Shown: positions 1-50,560 of the stretch, one piece after another
How the letters are laid out: each line of letters opens with the position of its first letter
Position numbering within the stretch: the stretch's first letter is position 1
Origin: Strongylocentrotus purpuratus
Taxonomy: Eukaryota > Echinodermata > Echinoidea > Camarodonta > Strongylocentrotidae
Length of the DNA stretch: 64,000 nt
NCBI RefSeq assembly: GCF_000002235.5
Contig: NW_022145606.1
Coordinates: 47,293,274-47,357,273, forward strand
Direction: 5' to 3'
Made by a program: the position numbers and the translations under genes
The notes under the pieces: generated by a model
Told to the model about the DNA's origin: nothing
The model's input: the letters and a program-made list of their open reading frames with translations, nothing else
Databases searched by the model: none

Positions 1-23
1 GCTATAAGTAGTGCAGAGGGGCT
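1..23 (-). mobile_element. end of a TTAA-flanked miniature element
   Basis: Matches the ends of the elements at 10766-10953 and 59172-59367 (AGTGCAGAGGGGCT followed by TTAA). It runs off the left edge. Its TTAA lies inside the exon 36 donor. Confidence 0.6.
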
Positions 24-30
24 TTAATAC

Positions 31-38796
<38,766 letters not shown>

Positions 38797-38869
38797 CTGC
38801 AAGGAGAATTACAAGGAGGGAAAGAGAAACAAAGAGTTCAAGGACTGACATACAAAATGGTCTGATTAA

Positions 38870-39434
38870 AGGTAATACAAAGTTTGGGGAAATTTTGAAA
38901 ATTGGGTGGATGGTGATTCTTAACAATTTTGATATATTTGGAGGCCCCTGTAGATGTATTATAAGCACTAGAAAATGTAGCCCCTAAAACACTTCTGTTT
39001 TCGAGAAAAATTGAATGCAACAATTTACTGGTGCTCCCGGTAAATTTTGATAGATTTCAAATAGTGCCTCCTGCCGTACAATGGTAGCTGCGACCATGAA
39101 ATTCTCAGAATAATAAAATAATAATAATAACAATATTTATAAAGCGCAACATATCCATCTCTAGAGATGCTCAAGGCGCATAGCTGTGATATATAATTTC
39201 CAAACAGGAATAGCTAATCGGTCGATTTTAGTCGAGCAACATTGTTTTATAGCATAATTAATATCTTGACCTTGAGAGGGAGCTATACAGTTTATTATAC
39301 AGCTAGAGTTTATTATCTACAATTTAATAACTTTAGACTCGACAACGATCATTGAATATTGTAGGATCGCACATGCTTCCACTATGTTCATTTGAACCAA
39401 TTTCATGACCCCAAACCAAAACTTTGTATTACCT
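38870..39434. mobile_element. 565-bp TTAA-flanked element, Kolobok/piggyBac type
   Basis: AGGTAATACAAAGTTTGGGG at the left and CAAAACTTTGTATTACCT at the right, flanked by TTAA (38866-38869, 39435-39438). A SINE tail-like AATAAT/AAAGCGCAACAT segment is nested near 39110-39190. No transposase seen. Intron 1. Confidence 0.82.
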
Positions 39435-39540
39435 TTAATATTTTTACTACACTGTATTATTGTCAATATTATCATCAAGCAATGTTATCATTATTATAAT
39501 TATACTTATTCTCATCATTATCATTTTCATGACTATCATC

Positions 39541-40185
39541 TAGTGCTGTAGTCAAACGTTTAACCGTCCGGTATCCGACCGCCCATGGCGGATTCCGTTT
39601 TCAATTGGACGGTTTCGTTTTCCCGATTTTTTTTTTTTTTTTTTTTTTTTTTATATATTTTTTTTTTTTTTTTTTTTTTAAGTTTCGATTTATGCCCCTC
39701 CACCTGGCACTATGCCTGGCAATGTCTCCCAGCTCAGTAATCTGTGTGTTGACTCACCACTCCAAAACTAGAACAACACTCCAATTTGTCTGTCATCTTA
39801 GTTTGAAAGTAATCTTTGTAATAGATCTCATCATCTCAATATGTAGTTTATAATAATAATTCATCCAACTTTTACACAAGGTTCTGTCCTAGGTCCTCTA
39901 CTGTTTTTAATTTACATTAATGATCTTACACATTCTTCTAAAAACAACATTGTTACTATTATTTGTGACAAGTTCACAAGCACAAATCGGCCCCTTTAAA
40001 TGCACCTCGCAGTTAAATGAAAGTTGCCGACAGAGTCGGTAAAAAAAAAATAAAAAAAAAATATATATATATATTTTTTTTTTTATTTATTTTTTTTTAA
40101 TTTTTTAAAATCGTTTAACCGAAAACCGTCCGGTTTTGACTGGCGGTTAAACGGAATTGGAGATATCCGTGATGTTACAGCACTA
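39541..40185. mobile_element. non-autonomous hAT-like element, 8-bp target duplication
   Basis: TAGTGCTGTA at the left and TTACAGCACTA at the right, flanked by CTATCATC on both sides (39533-39540, 40186-40193). GTTTAACCG motifs repeat near both ends. Contains T and A runs and a LINE fragment (39874-39948). Confidence 0.85.
39874..39948 (+). pseudogene. LINE reverse-transcriptase fragment inside the hAT element
   Basis: Encodes TQGSVLGPLLFLIYINDLTH, the conserved segment of non-LTR reverse transcriptases just before the YADD box. Only about 25 codons are left. Confidence 0.8.
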
Positions 40186-40509
40186 CTATCATCGTTATTA
40201 TTATTATCATCAATTCATCATAATGTTACTATTATCATCAATTTGAGAGCTGGCTATACAGGTGAACATGTCCCCTCCTTCGGCCCCAGTCTCTCTCAAC
40301 CCATCTAATGTTCTTTTAATATCCAGGTAACACACCTATCCAAACTAATGTACATGTAACTCCAAAGACAAAAAGTTAAACAGCATGCTTCATCATTCTC
40401 CACTCATACTTTCTCCTCCTCCTCCCCATCCCGCTTCTCTCACATCTTCCTCAGTGTTAGTTATTCCCCATCTCCTCCCCCTCTCATCTGGCTTTTACAT
40501 GAACATCTC

Positions 40510-40541
40510 TTTCACCCCATCCCTCTCTCTCTCTCTCCCCC

Positions 40542-40577
<36 letters not shown>

Positions 40578-40745
40578 CCCTGTTTGTCTCTTTGTTTTTC
40601 TCTCTCTCCCTGTTTGTCTCTTTGTTTCTCTCTCTCTCTCTGTCTTTCTCCCTCTCTCTCTCTCTCTCTCCCTCCCTCCCTCCTCCCCCCCCCCCCCTCT
40701 GTCTCTCTCTTTCTCTCTTTCTCTCCCTCTGTCTCTCTCGCTCAA
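40510..40745. repeat. CT microsatellite with C runs
   Basis: (TC)n with TGTCTCTTTG interruptions. Frames on both strands here are repeat artefacts. Confidence 0.93.
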
Positions 40746-41337
40746 CCAGCTGATTTAAGCAGATACCCATCTCATCTCTCTACATGCACACATCATCTTC
40801 CCTTTTCTCCCCAAATACTACTCTTTCTTTCCCCTCTTCTCCGGCCTCTCTCCTTCACAACCACCACCCCCCCCCCCCCCCACACCCACCTTACCCTTCA
40901 TACTGTGTTAAATAACACCAACCAATAACACGCCTGTCCAAACACAAAAGTAGCGCGCATCCCATGCACTCAAAGACCATCAAAACACAGGCCTCTTCCA
41001 TTACGCACGCCAATAAGCCTCTCATGCTCCGTCGTCATGGCGATAAAAGAGAAGGCCGATTCCCAAACCGGATTGCTATGAATGAGATGACGCAGGAATG
41101 ATGAGATAAGACTTCATTCAACATTATTGTATCCTATTTTAGTCAAAGAACACCATAATGCCTGATTTATTTTGAATCGTGCTAAATTGATACCATTATC
41201 GATCGATGCTCTTAAGGTTTGATGAGAGTGTGGGAGCTATTAAGTAGAATTTATAAGTCCCTGATATAGAGCTCACATGTAGATTATGTGGGGTATTAGT
41301 TAGTCCTCTAAATGTTAACTTTAAAAACGTTTTGTGT

Positions 41338-41432
41338 CATTAAAGGCATTGTTTAACAATGCCAAATCTGAGATGCATGGCCCTACGTGTTATCAGCGTC
41401 TGTGATATAGTGTAATATTGAAACCCTAAAAA
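41338..41432 (+). repeat. dispersed repeat, copy 2 (CTACGTGTTATCAG family)
   Basis: AAATCTGAGATGCATGGCCC then TACGTGTTATCAGCG, as at 20180. Confidence 0.6.
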
Positions 41433-42150
41433 GAATTATTTCATTCACCTGCGCTTTGCACAGACCTTTCCTGCCTTGGACTTGGAGACACCCTAAATAA
41501 AATCCCCTTTTCAAATTTCTTAGGAGTCCAAAGAGAGGGAGAGAAAAACAAAACACTTTCTTCAACCGAGCTCTTCAAGAGGAATTCTTGACCACTTCTG
41601 GGTATATGTTCATTTACAGTGTAAATTGTGTACTGTACCTGCCAGTCAATAAAGCAAGGCTATTCTAATGGTGTAACCTACATACATTGTAGTCATTATC
41701 CATGTGTATTGCATCATAATTCGCTGACACTAGATTTGGTTTTATATATGTGTACATACACTGTATGTGTGTGCAAAAGTTTCTGAAGCAGCAAACCCAT
41801 AGTCCCTGGCCCGTGCCCCCCCCCCCCCACTCCGAAGTCAGAGGGACCGCATTCGTGTTTCCAAAATGTCCGGTAAAGGGGTACTTTTAGCATGACAAAG
41901 TCAGGCCCGCTAAACTGTAAAAAAAAGGGTTTATTTGACTTCTCACTCAAAAAAAAAAATCTCTCTCTCTCTCTCTCTTTGGATGCTTGAGAAATTAAAA
42001 GAGGGTGGTATAAAATAATAAAAAGGGGTGCATTTTTTTCTCTCCCTCTCTTTGGACTCCTGAGAAATTTTTTAAAAGGGGATTTAGGATGGTCTTCAAG
42101 GCAGGAAAAGCCTTTGAAAAGCGTAGGTGAATAAAATAATTGGTACTAAG
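41433..42150. mobile_element. element with about 110-bp inverted arms and a nested repeat
   Basis: ATTCACCTGCGCTTTGC and GGAGTCCAAAGAGAGGGAGA at the left recur inverted at the right (CTCCCTCTCTTTGGACTCCT, GCGTAGGTGAATAAAAT). A copy of the 15285 repeat (about 41805-41920) sits between the arms. Confidence 0.75.
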
Positions 42151-42629
42151 GCACTTCACATAAATGAATGTATTGACTTTGGTTACATTACCGTAGGTAT
42201 AATTACACGTAGATTATTAATGTACAAAGCCAATTATTAGAGCATGTGTAATCCCCTCTATTTCTCTGACCTGGCGAACGCAACAAGAACACCAACCCAC
42301 CATCCCTTCAATCCACTAATCAATCGTCATGACAACAGTGGAACACACCGGTGAATGCCATTGGCAATTAATCAATGAGGTACGCATCACGCTCTGTTCA
42401 AGCAATCAGGCTCAAGGTACGACAATCATCATTGAATATTGCATGTATACTACATGTACAATGCAGTCCTAAAATAGCTTCTTCTCGCCTGCAGATGATT
42501 GCAACATTTGTCCACGCATCTTGTAATATTAAAGATTCACCTGTAGTTCTATTAGTACATATTGCATAGGGTACAGAGTATACAATGTCTGTCTAACTAA
42601 AAAGTGGGCTGAAAATATAGACAGCCTAT

Positions 42630-42768
42630 ATGTTCTTCTCTCTCTCTCTCTATCACTCGCTCTCTCTCTCTCTCACTATCACTCTTTCTCTCTTTCTCTC
42701 GATATCACTTTCTCCCTCGCTATATACAGGTGTATATCTCTGTCTCTCTCTATCACTCTCTCTCACTA

Positions 42769-42803
<35 letters not shown>

Positions 42804-42890
42804 CTCACTCTCTCTTTCTTTCTCACTATATCTCTCCATCTCATTCTGTCTCTCTGTCTCTCCCTGTCTCTGTCCCTCTTTGGAGCATAA
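42630..42890. repeat. CT microsatellite
   Basis: TCTCTCTCTCACTATCACTC-type repeat, degenerate; no gene. Confidence 0.92.
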
Positions 42891-42989
42891 GAACTTACCG
42901 GTAGTCATCAATTTTAATTCAACTAACTGCATCCGACTTAATTCTAAATGCGCAGTAGAATAACCCATCTAACTCTAAGTGATATTTGT

Positions 42990-45396
42990 TTTTCTGACCA
43001 TGAAACGGTCAAATGAAAAATCTGGGTAAGGGCTCAAGTTTTATAATAATATTGTAATACATGTACATGTAGCATGACAATTCTCAAGTACAGGGGGTTA
43101 GGAGTTCCAGGTTGTTGGGATACCAAATCTGCATGCAATACAATACTAGCTTAAAAATCGATGAAGCTAAATTACGATCATTTCGAGGTAAACTTCTTGG
43201 AAATTTATAAGAATATTGATGAATTTGGTATCAGCTTGTAGAAAAAATAGTGTTCTAGGGCAGGTCCAAGCTATTTGCTTTGTGACGTACATGTACGGGA
43301 CATTCAGAGACTTTAAACAAGAAATAACAATGGATTACATTATTTACATGTATATGGCTATCTTTTGGTATGAGTCTGTGGCTATTATGGGCTAGTTCAT
43401 TTGTGGAAAGTTTTAGTTCTGACCAATTCATAAATTAATTTTTAATGTAATTAATGTGCTGCGTGACGTACAGGACCAGAGAATATCTGACTTTTTCAAA
43501 AATAAGTTCATCATAAAAGTTCTCTGAATTTATTAAGTTATGAGATTTATGGTAATGATATCTTAATTCGTTATGGAATCAAGCATTGATCACAACTATT
43601 ACCATATTTTTCTGACCTTTCGTTGTTATGTATATACCAAAACATAAATGTTTGTACATGTATGTGACATACGGGACAACTTTTCCCTATGGGAAAATGC
43701 ATTGAAATGAAGAATTTTTGTCAAAATTTGTTAAATGTGAATAATTTTAACTTAAATCAGTGACAATTAGAGTGTTTTAGAACCCAATTAGATCTTCTGA
43801 CCATCACTTAATATCCTCTGTGTTAATTTATGGGGTAAATCAATACAAATTGAATTAATATATTCATACACACTATATTACCATTTTAATTCCATTTACC
43901 CATCTACAATGTATCATGTGCAGTCATGCTTCTTTTATCCATTCCATTCAACATTGCAAACAAAAATTAAATAATAATTAATGAAGAAGATGAACTTGAA
44001 CTTGAAAACTTTTATTTAAACTTGTTTGGAACACGGGCACACTCGGCACATCATATTTTGTCAACGAACATTTCAAATTTCTTATGCTCTAAATGTTTGT
44101 GAACAAAGATACATTAAAAATATGAAGTCTTTTCTTCATAGCTTGTTTGAATTACTTGATAGTAATATCATAGAATTTTGAAGGAATCCAAAGATAATGC
44201 TGAACATATTGTCTTTTTTAAATCCTTTTATCACAGATTAGAACATGTACTGTATATGTTGCTGTCATATATTCAAGAATTTTGACGTACATTAATGTAG
44301 CCTACATGTTTGTGAAAGATGGATACAAAAATATAAATCTTGAATGTATTTTGTATTGATTAAAGACATCTTATTAACACCACCAGATACATGTACAAGA
44401 AATTAAAACCCTAAAGGTTTGTGTGACCTTTTCCACAATTCTATAGATTAAAGCAAAATCAACAAAAATGCATGGGTGTAAAAGTGATAAAAATCTTAAG
44501 TGGGTGAGAGTGTGAAATACTCAAAAAGGCTATCCTTCCTTAAAAGTTATGATTTAGTTTTTAGGAGATCAAAGTTCCCAAGCTGGCTCCATTACGTGTA
44601 CAGTGTATGCTGTAATCCTTTACCATCATATATGTATAAAATTGTATATGACATTTAAATAGAATTTTAAAAAAAACTCTCATGAAATGGAGATCGAGCT
44701 TGATACCATGTGCTAAGATTCTTACCTGAAGCATCTATGAGTTGTAAAAGCCAGCTTCCGGTGCATCTACTACCAATTTCATTAGACTCATTCCAGGAAC
44801 TAGTTCACTATTATGATTTACATATTTAGCATCCTGCCAATGTTGGGGACATCAACTGGCAAAATTGAAGTTGATAATACCAGGGGTCTGGCTTGAAGAC
44901 TAATTACATCAAATTCAGTACAAACAAGTAAATTCCTAGAAGGGACCCGGTTGGAATGTTCATATATCCCTGTATACAACAAGTTTCCTAACACAGTATA
45001 TATTCTCCTTTTGGTCATTTCCTTTTTCACATCTTGCATTGGTTTTATATGGGGTCGTCCCGTACGTCACACACTTGTCCCGTACGTAACATTTCTTAAT
45101 TTGATTATGTAATAAACACAGAATTTTTGTAATTTTGGTTAAACCTATTTTTGTTAGGTATTCATCTAAATTAGAACTTCCTAGAATATCTTTTTTTTTT
45201 AAATTATTTTCATAATTAAAATTAAACAAATTATGATCAAATTGTGACGTACAGGACATCACACTTTGGAACCTACCTCATTTGCATAATTAATTACTTT
45301 TGAAAATTTTTATATTTTTTCCCTATTTTCTAGCATGATGGTATTTTAAACAAATAATTCAAACGAGATACAAAAATAAAAATGTATTGTCCCGTA
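42990..45396. repeat. older repeat region with recurring GTGACGTACGGGACA motif
   Basis: The motif or its inverse occurs near 43282, 43463, 43663, 45058, 45076, 45243 and at the 11-kb insertion site. Several copies translate as CVTYGT-like peptides on one strand or the other. GGCAGGTCCAAGCTATT near 43260 reappears inverted at 56620, beyond the 11-kb insertion. No intact gene. Confidence 0.55.
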
Positions 45397-45483
45397 CAGT
45401 ATGAGTCAAAATAAACTATACGATTTAACGCGTTTAACGCTAACGTTATAAATAACGCGTTACTAACGGGTCGGTTCTGTAGT

Positions 45484-45610
45484 TGCCGTTAAATGTCCCC
45501 TTGCCGTTAAATGTCCCCTTGCCGTTAAATGTCTCCTTGCCGTTAAATGTCCCCTTGCCGTTAAATGTCCCCTTGCCGTTAAATGTCCCCTTGCCGTTAA
45601 ATGTCCCATA
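45484..45610. repeat. 18-bp minisatellite, 7 units
   Basis: CCGTTAAATGTCCCCTTG repeated seven times with one or two changes. Each unit holds CCGTTAA, the inverse of the TTAACGG motif seen subterminally at the other end of the 11-kb element. Confidence 0.93.
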
Positions 45611-45619
45611 CCCGTTAGG

Positions 45620-48600
45620 AAGTTCATTAACGGGTATGGAATTTTTCGAGTGCGCCAGGAATGTCCCAAACATTACAGTTGAAAGCAAACAGGGTCTGGT
45701 AAATTTCGCAGAGACGTACGTCTCTTTACAAGAAGCTACAACAAGTCGGCAATATCAAAGAATATTTAGAGAGCAGTAAACTTGCTCACAACGTGGTCGA
45801 ATACAATCACGAAGAACGATCTTTTTAACTTAGCGATTTTCCTGTGAATTCACTATTTTTATTCACAAAAATTCAGAAATGTCCATCCAAATGATATATG
45901 TCAATTTTCATGACTTACAATTGCTTCATTCCCGAGATATATCCCTCAAAACCTGGTTAATTTTTCAGCGGAAATGCCTCCAATATCTGTCTTTTTATGT
46001 CACACTTTTTTTTACCAGCACGTCGCACAGTAGCTAGCGGAACGCTACTTCCGCATAGCGACTGCTTTAGAGAAGGGGAGGAGCTAGCCGAGCGTAATAG
46101 GCAAATTGACGTGGGCGGAACGGGAGATCTATGGCGGTGTAGACCGTCAGCGCTACGGCCTCGCTGTTGTTGGTGTTGTTATAATTGTTGTTGCAGTTAT
46201 AGTTTGACATGTTTTTATTTTGTTGCCCTGCATGCTTTTCAGACGCATTTCGAGCATTGCTCGTGTTTTCAGTTTAGCTTGCTGGTGTTCATTTTATCTT
46301 GTTTCTTTGTCACTTGATTATTATGATGATATTCAGTCTCAAAAATAATTAATGCTATTTCGAGTTCTTTCCTTGTTTTTCACAACGGATTTTCTGAAAA
46401 ATGACTGGTGTTTGTAGGCTCTACTACTTTTTTATGCATGCTTTGTTCTGATTTAAAATCCCGTTTTGTTTTTAACTAATAAAACTATGCATAAATTAGG
46501 TATGAAGTGAGGAATACTAGTACCGGTAGTCTACTTCCACAATGATCTATGGCCCTTTATAACCCACATGTTTGTTTTTCGTTTTTAATTTCTCTTATCT
46601 GTAAAATATGTATATATATATATATATACGAGGGTGTTTATGGCTTTATTGTCTTGCAATCAATAAAGTAAGTAAGTTTTTTTCACAAGCTACCGGTAGC
46701 ATATAATTGATCATTATCCTGAGACACTACTGCTACCCCAATCCCCCCGCCCGCCCAATCATACGTAAGTGTTTCCACAAGTTACCTCTTGCAGACAATT
46801 AATCATTATCCTCCCCCTGCACCAAGACACTACCTGCCACTCCAACCAAGAAACGTCAATCCACGAACCGCCCGTGATTCCTAGGGGTGTGATAACCAAG
46901 GCTAAGATCCCTCACTGCCTCAATCAAGCCAATATTTACGACTACGATTAGTAGTGAATGTATTTTTATGATGAATACTTCGAGAACAATATCAATTACA
47001 TGTACCTACCTGTTTCCACCAAGTTCTGTATAAATTTTACAGTCTATGCCCTCTTCTCCTTTGGTTCCTCACCAGAATCGCACACCATCCTTGTCATCCT
47101 TTAGTCTTCATTTGGATGTACAGTTTGTACATTATATCCCATATACAATACCAATATAATGATATGCATGCAATTATGAATAGTTTGCTATCAATGTAGC
47201 AATATCCAATACAAACTATTAGTCCTGAAAAGCAGTTGTATGTTACGGAGATAAATATTTTTTTTTAGCTCATGAATATGTGACAGTTGGCATATTCGCC
47301 GCGATGATGATAAAGAAAAGCGATGGTGATGATAATAGAGCTGGGCCAAGTAGCACAAATAGTTGCAATCGATTGTAAGTAAAGACGCTTTATTTTAATA
47401 TCTTTTTTGTAAGCGTTTCATTCAACAAATCAGATTTGCGCATTTAAAAATAATGATGATGTTGATACTAACATGATGATGGTGATGATGATGTGATGGG
47501 CTGATGATGAAGTGACGCAGTATACATTTATTCAGGTAGGTGAATCATTTCTTCAAAGACAATGTGGATTCAAGCGACATCATTAGAAGGAACATAACAA
47601 TTCAACCACTTCCTTGCCCTGGTCAGGGCATGGGTCAGGTAGGTGGGCAGTAATTTGGGTACTACACCTTTAATCTCTCTCTCTCTTGATAATCTATCTC
47701 GAATCACCAATGTCTCCTTTCTTATCTTCCTCTCTCTCTCTATGGATGTTTGTCCCCCCCCCCCCCCCCCAATTTTTGTTTTGTTATCTCTCTCTCTCTC
47801 TAATCGTGGACCTACACTGATCTACAAATATGTTTCATTTATTAATGTTAATTGTGATTAAGTTATGATAAAACATTGGCAATTCTCGGTTTCGTGTTTT
47901 CTGGGACGCACTGTATAGGCTGATTGTCTATCTAAAATGAGGCGTCATGTCAATCAACACCAAAGTTCCAAAACACCGCGTATATTCATGTATTTAACTT
48001 TGTTACGCGCCTTTGTTCTGAGAGCGCCACTCGGGACATACTTGGGGGGGGGGGGGGGGGGGGGGGGGGGAATGTCATAATAAATCTGTGATTATTTAAT
48101 GTCGTTGTTAAAGAGCTATGCCATGTGTATTGGAACATACGGACCATTTAAAAAGGATTTAAGAAATATTTTAACTTCTCATATATATTTACAAAAAGAT
48201 AAAATTATAATTTCAACACCTCATCTTTCAACATCCATCATTTTCTTGCATCCTTTTTCTCTCCAATTCCTCTCTCACTCAGTTTTTCTCCCTCCCACTC
48301 TCTAATGATCTATGACCTTCTCTCTTTTGTTTTAGATGCACACCCACCCCAATTTCAATGAAATTCCGAAAAATAGATATTATAACAGTTAGGTTTTATT
48401 ATTTATAAATTATTGAGAATTTTTTAATAAAACATTTTTTTTTTTAAATCATCATTTATAAGAGATGGAATAACAAAATTAGTGGGTGCAGATGAAGTAG
48501 GTGATGGAAAAGAGAGGGGAAAAAAAAAATCGATTTCAAGAAAAAAAGAAATCGGGAGACGTAAAGATAGAAGGTAATTTATAGGAAATGGGAAAAAAAT

Positions 48601-48960
48601 AATTACAATGATGTATTGAATAAAAATAAATCAACAAAAGGGAAAAGTAAAAATAAAAAAACACTAGGTATACAAACTTACATCCCTATCTTCACTTTAA
48701 GGTACATGCAATGTAAATTCCAATTTTAATTTCTATATTAATTTTGTCACAACACCGATTTTTCTGCTGTAAATTTACAGACTACGATCGTCATCCCAGC
48801 TGACCGTAAACCAAGGACCTTTCGTAAACCTAGCTAGATGTATATATATATGTATCTAATTGGCCCCGAGCCCTGCCAAAAAAAAAAAAAAAATAAAAAT
48901 AAAGAGGTAACCACAAATGTTGCCTATTTTCTTTTTTTGCTTCCCCCCCCCCCCCCCCCC
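45620..48960. other. interior of the 11-kb element, no gene seen
   Basis: Holds TA, C and G runs (46610, 47755, 48043) and GATGATG runs near 47300-47510. The 106-codon frame at 45997-46317 is Cys/Phe-rich without a family I recognise. No transposase motifs found. Confidence 0.5.
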
Positions 48961-48972
48961 CCTATCCCGGCG

Positions 48973-49413
48973 GCGTTATTTTTTTTATGCGGCACAGATT
49001 GGGGTATGGCGCGTGTTAAACCTATGGGAAGTACGTTCTTTCCCTTCTGAATAGTGTCTGTACTTAGGTGAGACTAGTCATGTTAGCTAGCATTATATTA
49101 GCGCTGCGAAGAAGTTTGTATATCCATCGCGAACTATGTGTTTAGATAACACTCCTCTTCGTTTAAGTTAGTTTTATTGACTCATTATTGTGATGTTCTC
49201 CTTATTGACGTGCTGCCTCCTCTTCAGTTTTCCAATTTGATTTTAATTGTTGATGTAATGATTTTCCATGCGGTAGTGGATTAAATGTAACAGTATTAAA
49301 AACAGACCTCTACTACCTTTACTGTTTAGTACGCACACGACCAGTATTAGTCTGTAAATCAAGACCCCTTTTTAAAAAAAAGCCCCAATCTGTGCCGCAT
49401 AAAAAAATAACGC
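48973..49413. mobile_element. 441-bp Mutator-like MITE with 9-bp target duplication
   Basis: ATGCGGCACAGATTGGGG near the left end and CCCCAATCTGTGCCGCAT near the right, both preceded by GCGTTATTTTTT-type termini (about 31-bp TIRs, nearly identical). Flanked by ATCCCGGCG at 48964-48972 and 49414-49422. Nested in the 11-kb element. Confidence 0.9.
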
Positions 49414-49766
49414 ATCCCGGCGACACTGCTTTCCTCTATTTTCATCATCTCTCGTACTGTATATCCTCTCTCCCTTTCTATCTAAATGTATCATTTCATC
49501 AGTCCCCTCTATTTTCCCTATGAAATGAAAATGTAAAGACAAGCAGTTGTACGCATATACAATTTCAAATTATGTTCCTGTATGTATATTCGTATCAATA
49601 GCCGTCGGAATATATTCCAACACTATAGTAATGCTTGTATGGAGAGCTACGGTCAAGGCTTAATAGCAAACTTCCTGTCACATACAAAAAAAGCTTACTC
49701 TGAATGTGGCCTGCTATTGACACTCGGCGGGGGCAAAGAGCGTTGTCCTAGCTACAAGGCCTAATG

Positions 49767-49817
49767 TCTATTGTTCAGGGGGATCCTATGTTCAAGGGGA
49801 TCCCCCTTGAACAATAG
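49767..49817. repeat. 20-bp hairpin
   Basis: CTATTGTTCAGGGGGATCC and GGATCCCCCTTGAACAATAG pair with a short loop that itself repeats TGTTCAAGG. Confidence 0.85.
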
Positions 49818-49854
49818 GTATTACGTAAGGATCTAAGCCACTGGCTATAGGGAG

Positions 49855-50560
49855 CAGTAGCAGGCCGGAAATGAATAGAATAAGTGAATGGCCAACTGTA
49901 TTTGTGTTACTTTTAGTTAGCGGTACAGTGCCCCCCCCCCACATTTTCAAGTACCTCAAAAGGGCCCCTTTTCCATAGAAAAGTGCCCCTTCCCCTTTAA
50001 TAACTACCCCTTTTTAACTCGGATAAGCGCTCCTGGTATTTTCACAAATGCTCCTTTTTCTGTTGATAACTATACCTCCATTAAAAAAAGAGAAAGAGTA
50101 GCAAGCTGAGAATGAATAGAATGAATGGCAAACTGTTTTTGTGTTACGTTTAGCTAGCGGTACAGTGCCCCCCCCCCCCCGTTTTTCAAGTACCCACAAA
50201 GTGCCCCTTTTACTTTGACAAGTGCCCTCTTTCCTTTGTTGTAGAAGTGACCCTTCCCCTTTTAATAACTACCCCCTTTTAACTCGGACAAGCGCACCTT
50301 ATAATTTCATAAATGCCCCTTATAATAATAGCTACCTCAATTTATAAAAAAAGCACTTCCCTTCTCGTAAATGCCCCTTTTCAGGTACGAGAAGTTAATC
50401 ATTTTTACTTCAGATAAGGGCCCCCTTCACCTCCGGAAAATGCCCCTATCAAAATATGATTGGTGCCCCTTTTCTTTCAACTAATGCCCATTTCCCATTA
50501 TCGTAAGTGCTTTTTCATTCCTGATGAGTGCCGCCTTTTGTAGTTTTAAGAAGAGCCCAA
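49855..50560. repeat. 240-bp tandem duplication and AAGTGCCCCTTTT degenerate repeats
   Basis: GTTAGCGGTACAGTGCCCC recurs at about 49917 and 50154 with matching upstream DNA. Between and after, TGCCCCTTTT blocks recur every 25-35 bp. Confidence 0.75.

Noticed and set aside
45483-45779. Repeat protein with PLNVPLPLNV units
   Set aside because: It is an 18-bp minisatellite; no initiation context or conserved flanking coding sequence.
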